Shown here: piece by piece, positions 58,426-64,000 of the stretch
Position numbering within the stretch: the first letter of the stretch is position 1
Layout: each line of letters begins with the position of its first letter
Assembly (NCBI RefSeq): GCF_021462225.1
Contig: NC_061813.1
Location: 16,764,442 to 16,828,441, forward strand
Source of the DNA: Girardinichthys multiradiatus
Lineage: Eukaryota; Chordata; Actinopteri; Cyprinodontiformes; Goodeidae
Direction of reading: 5' to 3'
DNA: 64,000 nucleotides
The notes under the pieces: model-generated
What the model was told of the DNA's origin: nothing
Databases searched by the model: none
The model's input: the letters and a program-made list of their open reading frames with translations, nothing else
Translations under genes and position numbers: made by a program

Positions 58426-58444
58426 TAATTGCTTTTTACCTTTC

Positions 58445-59300
58445 TTCCACACAAACTAACTTCATTGATTGATGGTTGTGGATCTTTTCTATGCACTCTA
58501 TTCTTCAGTTGTTTCCATAGATTTGACCTTTTTCTTTGAAACAGATTTAGTTGTATGTCTGTTTGGAACTGTTGGTTTTCTTGGAAATCTAAATGGGCTA
58601 TTCTATTTTATCATGTCTGCCAGCATCATATACAGTAACCAGACAACCCACACCATGATGTTCCCACCTGTAAACAGAACCATTCTTCCTCCGAACATTA
58701 GGTGTGCAATAACATCCAAGATTTCAACTTTGGCTTCGTATGACCACACTATATTATCCCAGTATTTCACTGGCTTGTTCTACAGCAAACTTTAAAGAAA
58801 CTTTAACATGCTCTTTCTTCACCAGTTGAGTCTTGTGCAGTTATTGAGCATAGAGGCCATTGAAGTTGAGTGCATTATTGCTTGTTTGGGACCAACTGTA
58901 CCTGCTTTTCCAAGGAATTTCTGAAGTTCTCACTGAGGTCTTCAGGGATATTGAACAGAAAATTTAGATTATTCTTTTTACTCCTCTATCAGAAATCTCA
59001 CAAACAGGTTGGTTTATGGTGAAATCATGTGCTTTCCATTTCCAAATTGTGGCTCCAATGGCACTTACAGGAAAACATTTTTTTCCAACAGTAAGACTTG
59101 AAAAAAATATCTCTGATTTTATCAGTCCTATCACACTGTGCAATACTTTGCCAATCAAAAACCTTTTTATAGACCATCAGTTAACATTAAACCAGCTGAT
59201 ATTGCATTGCACATAGCAGCGGGAATGTTTTCTAAGTGTGTTCAATACTTATTCCCCGAACCACAATTTCTTACCCAGAACTTTGTGTACTTATTTGCTT
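58445..59300 (-). mobile_element. Tc1-like relic (third family)
   Basis: Complement of a fish Tc1-like transposase region, recognised by ordered motifs on the plus strand: CACACCATGATGTTCCCACC (58,650 on), TTCAACTTTGGCTTCGTATG, TATTATCCCAGTATTTCACT, GAGTGCATTATTGCTTGTTT, GGTTTATGGTGAAATCATGT and TTTTTATAGACCATCAGTTA, closing with TGTTCAATACTTATTCCCC. No intact frame. Recognition is from memory of teleost Tc1 copies. Confidence 0.6.
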
Positions 59301-59389
59301 TGGTTTGTTACTGTGTAGGCTACTTGGGTTGTTGCTGACAACAGTTACAAATTTTAAATGCGCAGACTGTAGTCCAGAAATATGAAGAA

Positions 59390-59391
<2 letters not shown>

Positions 59392-59448
<57 letters not shown>
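59392..59448. repeat. Microsatellite (AT)n
   Basis: About 57 bp of pure AT dinucleotides. Confidence 0.98.
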
Positions 59449-59450
<2 letters not shown>

Positions 59451-60551
59451 TATGATTTATAGAATCTGTCTTTCCTGATCAGTTACTGATCCAGTATCAG
59501 TTTAGAAACCTGTTACAAAATATTTTGCTTGTAAGTCACCATGTGTAGGAAACATAGATAACTATCACATTGAAAAATATAATATTTATTTTACTGAATA
59601 GTATTCATCTATGAGACTGTAGCTTCTGTGTTTCATCTTCCTTCCTTTTATCATGTTTGTTCTCTCCTTGTTGCAGTAGCACATACACTTCCTTCTACTT
59701 CTTCCTCTTTGACTCTGCTAAATTCAGAGCTGTGACACTAAATGGAGGCTTTTTGGCAGCTCTGTGCTGTTATGGAGGACCGACTGCCCTGCAGATCCCC
59801 TGCTGCAGGAACCCTGGCAGCGCAGTTTCAAGAGCGTTGCGGATGACCTGTGTTCTGTACTGTTGCTGAATCTCTTGTGCTCAGGTTTGTAGTTCTGTGC
59901 TGCAGTGCTTGTGTTTATCTCAGGCCTTCCTGACCCCTCTCTGTTATGAGTGTGCCCATGTGTTGTTTCGGCATTGACTTAGAAAGTGCCTCTGAGGTCA
60001 GATAAGAAACATTTTCGTTGCTGTTATTAAAAAAAAAAAAAATCTATTTAAAGATGCAGTCACACACAAATAAAGTCATGAAGATGAATGCTTCATGTAA
60101 TTATGCCAAATATCAACAAGTCAGCTTTTATATATTATGTCAGTTCACAACAAAAATACTTTCAAGTCAGGGTTTAATCCAATCCAATTATGATCCAAAA
60201 AGAAGAACAACCTTAACAGAAAATAAATGTACTGTACATGTGTGTCAGTGATCTGGTCTCACAATTTAACTTATTCACACTCTGCTATGTTCTGATGTAT
60301 GAAAGACGACTTAAAATGAGCTTAAATGCCGGATGCATGTCGCTGCTTCTTTCACATGTGTGAATAACTTCAGCTTGCATATCCTTACGAACATGATTCC
60401 CTTTGTTTTGCAAATAGAGGTGATTATGAGCGATTATCGTCAAAAGGCCATGTCTGCACTACATGTATGTTGTATCTATGTGATTACAAATGTGTATAAA
60501 CACAAGGATTCCTGGGTCTTGGGCAAGTGAATGGGCAAGTTGCCATTTTGT
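59449..60551. other. Gene-free stretch
   Basis: 59,640-59,960 is fairly complex, with a 70-codon plus frame of no known family. A decayed L2 tail (minus) lies around 60,120-60,200. Nothing else recognised. Confidence 0.4.
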
Positions 60552-60972
<421 letters not shown>

Positions 60973-61350
60973 TTATATAAATTAAGGTTAAGATTAAAGT
61001 TTGCATGGTGTAGTTTGTATGTATGTAGGCAGATGCATTTGTTTGTTAAGCGGGCTAATCTTCCTCAGCCTTTTAGAAAGGCAACCAAGAATAGCAAACT
61101 GTCACAATCTGCCTATGACTGGCTGGGGCTGTGAATGTATGCTCCAGGCATTTTCCAGCCCTATCTCAAACCCTTACATCATCTATTATTCTCCTGCTCA
61201 TATTGATATGTTTTTTTTTTCTTTCTTTTATCTATGTACAAATTCAACATGACAGACACAGGAGAGCAAAGAACAACAAAAGACCTCAATATGTAATTTC
61301 CTCTCCCATCACTCCAAATATACACACATAGAAATTTTTGCAAGTGTTGT

Positions 61351-61369
61351 TTATATATATATACATATA

Positions 61370-61412
<43 letters not shown>
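61351..61412. repeat. Microsatellite (TA)n
   Basis: About 62 bp of TA repeats with two interruptions (ATACATAT, ATGTAT). Confidence 0.95.
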
Positions 61413-61416
<4 letters not shown>

Positions 61417-62222
61417 CTCTACCATTTGTGTGAATTGCGGGATTGTTTCTGAAGTCAGATAAATTGTTTGTGATGTCTCCACGCAGTCCGGCTGTCACCA
61501 GCCCCCAATGTCTACATACTGGATATTATTTCTGTCTGTCCGTACTCCATCTTGGGGCACAATGAAGCCTCTTTCATTTTCCGTGTCATAATGCGATAGC
61601 ACAAATTTCCCTGCGAGGCATCACACTATTGGAAAAGCGAATAACATATGTTGTGTCTCAAACTCACCCTTCTTCCTCTTATCCCACTGGTGCAGATGAC
61701 CAGTGAGTGTGCCAATGCCAAGGGCTGAGGACAAAGAGGGAAGGCAAGAGGAAGAGCAGAGTGTTCTCGGAAACATGTCACATAGACTATCATTCATCTC
61801 CTCTGTGAAGGAGCGAAATAATGGGAAATCTCCCTATCAAAACCAATAAAAAGCTCCATAATGCATTAAATTCAGAGTACCTTCACCCCCCGAACATAGT
61901 TCTGTAATGTTTTGCACGTATGTTTTATAGATATCGGAGGAGAAGAGTCTGCACTGCCTTGAGGAACCTTACAAAGCAGATTATCTTTTCCTTGGCATGT
62001 CTTCTAGCTTGGTGCTTTCCAACATGGTGTGTGTTTAGGATTTTTTTTGTGTTTTGTATTGTATCATGTTTCACTTAGAAGCTTGCCCATGCTAATCTTT
62101 CACCCAGCACCAGCCTTGCAGGGCATGCTGGCAGCTTATGTAATGAGAGGATAAATAAGTTTAAAGAACTACAAACTTTAACTGTCAAATCCATACATTT
62201 GGTCTATTCTAAATCAAGTAAT
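61413..62222. other. Complex non-repeat stretch, possible regulatory DNA
   Basis: 61,540-62,020 has balanced composition, homeobox-type and other short motifs (CATAATGCATTAAATT, ATTATCTTTTCC), no long frames and no repeat matches. This resembles conserved non-coding DNA of vertebrate gene deserts. Inference from composition only. Confidence 0.25.
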
Positions 62223-62226
62223 ACAG

Positions 62227-63467
62227 TGTTGGGACCCCAGCCATGAAGTTAAACATGGAGGAACATGAACTCTAAACTGTACACAAAGGCCAATATGAAC
62301 ATCTGGATCTTTCAACATCACACTAACCTATTCCTAGCATCCCAGAAAGAGGAGGAGTTACAGGTGGGATCTCCGTGATGTCACTCAGACACAAAACCAC
62401 TCTGTTGGTACTATTTCTTTCTCAATCCATGCGACTCTGAACCTAGGCCATGCAGGAGAGACACCGGGCATCAGCTGAAGGTCTTTAAACTTACTGGCGA
62501 GTTTAAGACTACTACTACTACTTCAAAGAATCATTGGATCCAGCGATAACTATGATCTGACATTCGAATCCATCAATCAAAGAACCTAAAGATAAGTATG
62601 ATCTGTGCCTGTGAACCCAGTGAGCATATGAAAGAAGTACAAGCTTGTTTTCAACTTCCTTCCAAAGTTTCTGCATAAAGCAATAGAGAAACCCTGAAGA
62701 GACGTCTCTAATTGAAGCGGTTTTCCCCACGGCGTGGAGAAGAAGGCATCTAAACTGTAGCTCTGCACACTTCCTGCTTGCTGACCAGCTATCCCGCATA
62801 GCAGCAGAAGCAGCTGCAACGTGTTTTTGCCCCACCTGGATTGGACCGGGACAACTTCAATCCTCAATTTGTTGCCCTAGGACATCCTTTGTTCAGAATG
62901 GTTCACGTAAGAGTTGATGTTTGGACAGAGAAGATTAGAATGACATAATCTAAATAATATTTGTTTCATGATGTTTGGTTTTTGTTTGGGTTGAGGAAAC
63001 TCACTAGCAGACTAGCAGCTCAGCTAATGTGTGAAGCTGATAATGATTTATTCTGTGTTGTGTATTTAAAGATAAGACAAATTGTATTTAAAGGGTGGTT
63101 TTTAAACACAGATCGGCCATAACGCGCTGTCATCGCTTATGCATTTTCATCTTTTATTAATGGTTTTTTAAAGGTACATGTTTGATTTTAAAGGAGTGGT
63201 AACAAGCTGTAAGCTTCTTCTGTTAGCTCCACTAATGGCTAAGGTAACACCTGACTATCCAGCATCTGATGAATACATTAAGAATCATTTATCCAGGAAG
63301 GGTGTTAGTTCCCAATCTAGGAAAATAATATTTCCCTAAATATTATTGTACTAAATAAATATTCACAGGCGAACACTTAACAGACCGCGTTATTATTTAA
63401 TAAAATATTAAAACCTTAATAATAAATATTAAATTATATAAGCATAATCATAATCATAATCTCAACA
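62227..63467 (+). mobile_element. Solo LTR, copy 2
   Basis: A 1,241-bp LTR starting TGTTGGGACCCC and ending TAATCTCAACA, so the ends form the inverted pair TGTTGGGA/TCTCAACA (one mismatch). The 4-bp duplication ACAG flanks it (62,223-62,226; 63,468-63,471). It is the same family as copy 1, in opposite orientation; anchors TGAAGCGGTTTTCCC (62,713-62,727), TTTTTAAACACAG (near 63,100) and ATATTCACAGG (near 63,360) match in order. A polyadenylation hexamer AATAAA occurs near 63,354. No internal retroviral genes accompany it, so it is a recombination product. The 93- and 105-codon minus frames inside are shadows. Confidence 0.8.
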
Positions 63468-63484
63468 ACAGGCTTTCACAAAAT

Positions 63485-63660
63485 TATTTGTATTTATTGA
63501 ACATGTTCACATTACAACCATGAATGTTAATGTATTTTATTAGGATTTTATGTACCAACACAAAGTAACATCTTACTAGTGAAGTGGAAGCATGGATTAT
63601 AAGATTTTGGACAAATAAAAATCCAAAAATTGTAGTGTGCACATAGTTACACATAAATAT
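63485..63660. mobile_element. Tc1-like inverted-repeat fragment
   Basis: CACATTACAACCATGAATGT (63,510 on), TTTTATTAGGATTTTATGTA, CCAACACAAAGTAACATC and GTGAAGTGGAAGCATGG match the end region of the TTGCAAAAG-ended family seen at 12,743 and 32,787. Only one end is present. Confidence 0.55.
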
Positions 63661-63679
63661 CCTTGGACAAAGTTGATCT

Positions 63680-63895
63680 TCCTGATGAGTTAATCCAACT
63701 GCTTTCTCTTAGCTGTGGATAGGCTTCTGCTCCAACATACAACACCAGAAGATGATGCCACCACAGTCAAAAAGGTATTTAGGAGCGCCCGCTGCACTCC
63801 AAAAGACCTCCAGCTTCTCAGCAAATAGAGTCTGTTCTGAGACTTCCTGTAAAAAGCATCAGTATTGTTGTGCAACAATAATTTTAGTTTGGCTA
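63680..63895 (-). mobile_element. LINE RT thumb fragment
   Basis: Minus-strand NNTDAFYRKSQNRLYLLRSW, then RSFGVQRALLNTFLTVVASS and VVCWSRSLSTAKRKQLD. This is the same RT segment as in the plus-strand LINE at 43,156-44,430 (SHDTDALYRKGQSRTYQLR), so two copies of one family face opposite ways. A short, isolated fragment. Confidence 0.75.
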
Positions 63896-63929
63896 TTATC
63901 AGATGTTAATTATAATTAATAATTTGGGC

Positions 63930-64000
63930 TGCATGGTGGTGCAGTTTGTAGCACTGTGGGTTTGCAGCAAGAAGGTCCTCGGTTCAACTCCCAGCCGGCG
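63930..64000 (+). mobile_element. tRNA-like repeat head at the right edge
   Basis: GCATGGTGGTGCAGTTTGTA (63,933 on) is box A-like and GGTTCAACTCCC (63,979 on) box B-like, about 35 bp apart, as in tRNA-derived repeats common in fish genomes. It is cut by the window edge, so the element class is open. Confidence 0.5.

Overview
The window is a piece of a vertebrate nuclear genome, almost certainly a teleost fish. The evidence is one intron-split vertebrate housekeeping gene set in AT-rich DNA crowded with fish-type repeats: several Tc1-like transposon families, I/Nimb-, L2- and Rex1/CR1-like LINEs, tRNA-derived SINEs, solo LTRs and long microsatellites. The species cannot be told from the sequence. 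There is no sign of bacterial operons, phage or CRISPR.

The only host gene I can support is EEF1E1 (AIMP3/p18), a scaffold subunit of the multi-aminoacyl-tRNA-synthetase complex. It lies on the minus strand at 15,518-24,856. Four coding exons (28, 66, 32 and 47 codons) join in phase 0 at AG/GT splice sites to give 173 aa, against 174 aa for the human protein. It is missed by simple ORF reading because its exons are short. Introns 2 and 3 carry Tc1-like relics. I see no BLOC1S5 or SLC35B3, the neighbours of this gene in human.

Layout. 1-2,545: a minus-strand I/Nimb-like LINE with RT and RNase H, broken by two 1-base homopolymer slips and a stop. 2,546-2,790: a LINE 3' tail. 3,044-6,086: two Tc1-like elements fused tail to tail and flanked as one unit by TA. 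7,145-12,147: three SINEs of one family (the third with a triplicated head), two microsatellites and LINE scraps. 12,743-13,720: a Tc1 relic. 15.3-24.9 kb: EEF1E1. 25-37 kb: a gene-free stretch with two Tc1 relics, L2 tails and some complex sequence that could be regulatory. 37.6-41 kb: an L2-like LINE split by a Tc1-like element. 43.2-44.4 kb: a LINE 3' end with a 206-bp tandem duplication. 46,089-47,905 and 62,227-63,467: two solo LTRs of one family with 4-bp target duplications. 49,901-54,640: a nearly complete Rex1/CR1-like LINE with a complete Tc1-like element in its 3' UTR. 54,669-56,500: a SINE and a LINE whose RT core is inverted and duplicated. 56.8-58.4 kb: an L2-like LINE. 58.4-59.3 kb: another Tc1 relic. 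60.5-61.0 kb: a 420-bp compound microsatellite. 63.5-64.0 kb: Tc1, LINE and tRNA-like fragments.

Apart from EEF1E1, everything coding here comes from mobile elements, and every transposase or reverse transcriptase I could follow is broken. I found no convincing new biological system. The most unusual structures are the composite tail-to-tail Tc1 unit, the solo LTR pair, the SINE with three head modules, the Tc1 relic holding about 1.75 kb of foreign sequence inside EEF1E1 intron 2, and the inverted-then-duplicated LINE core.
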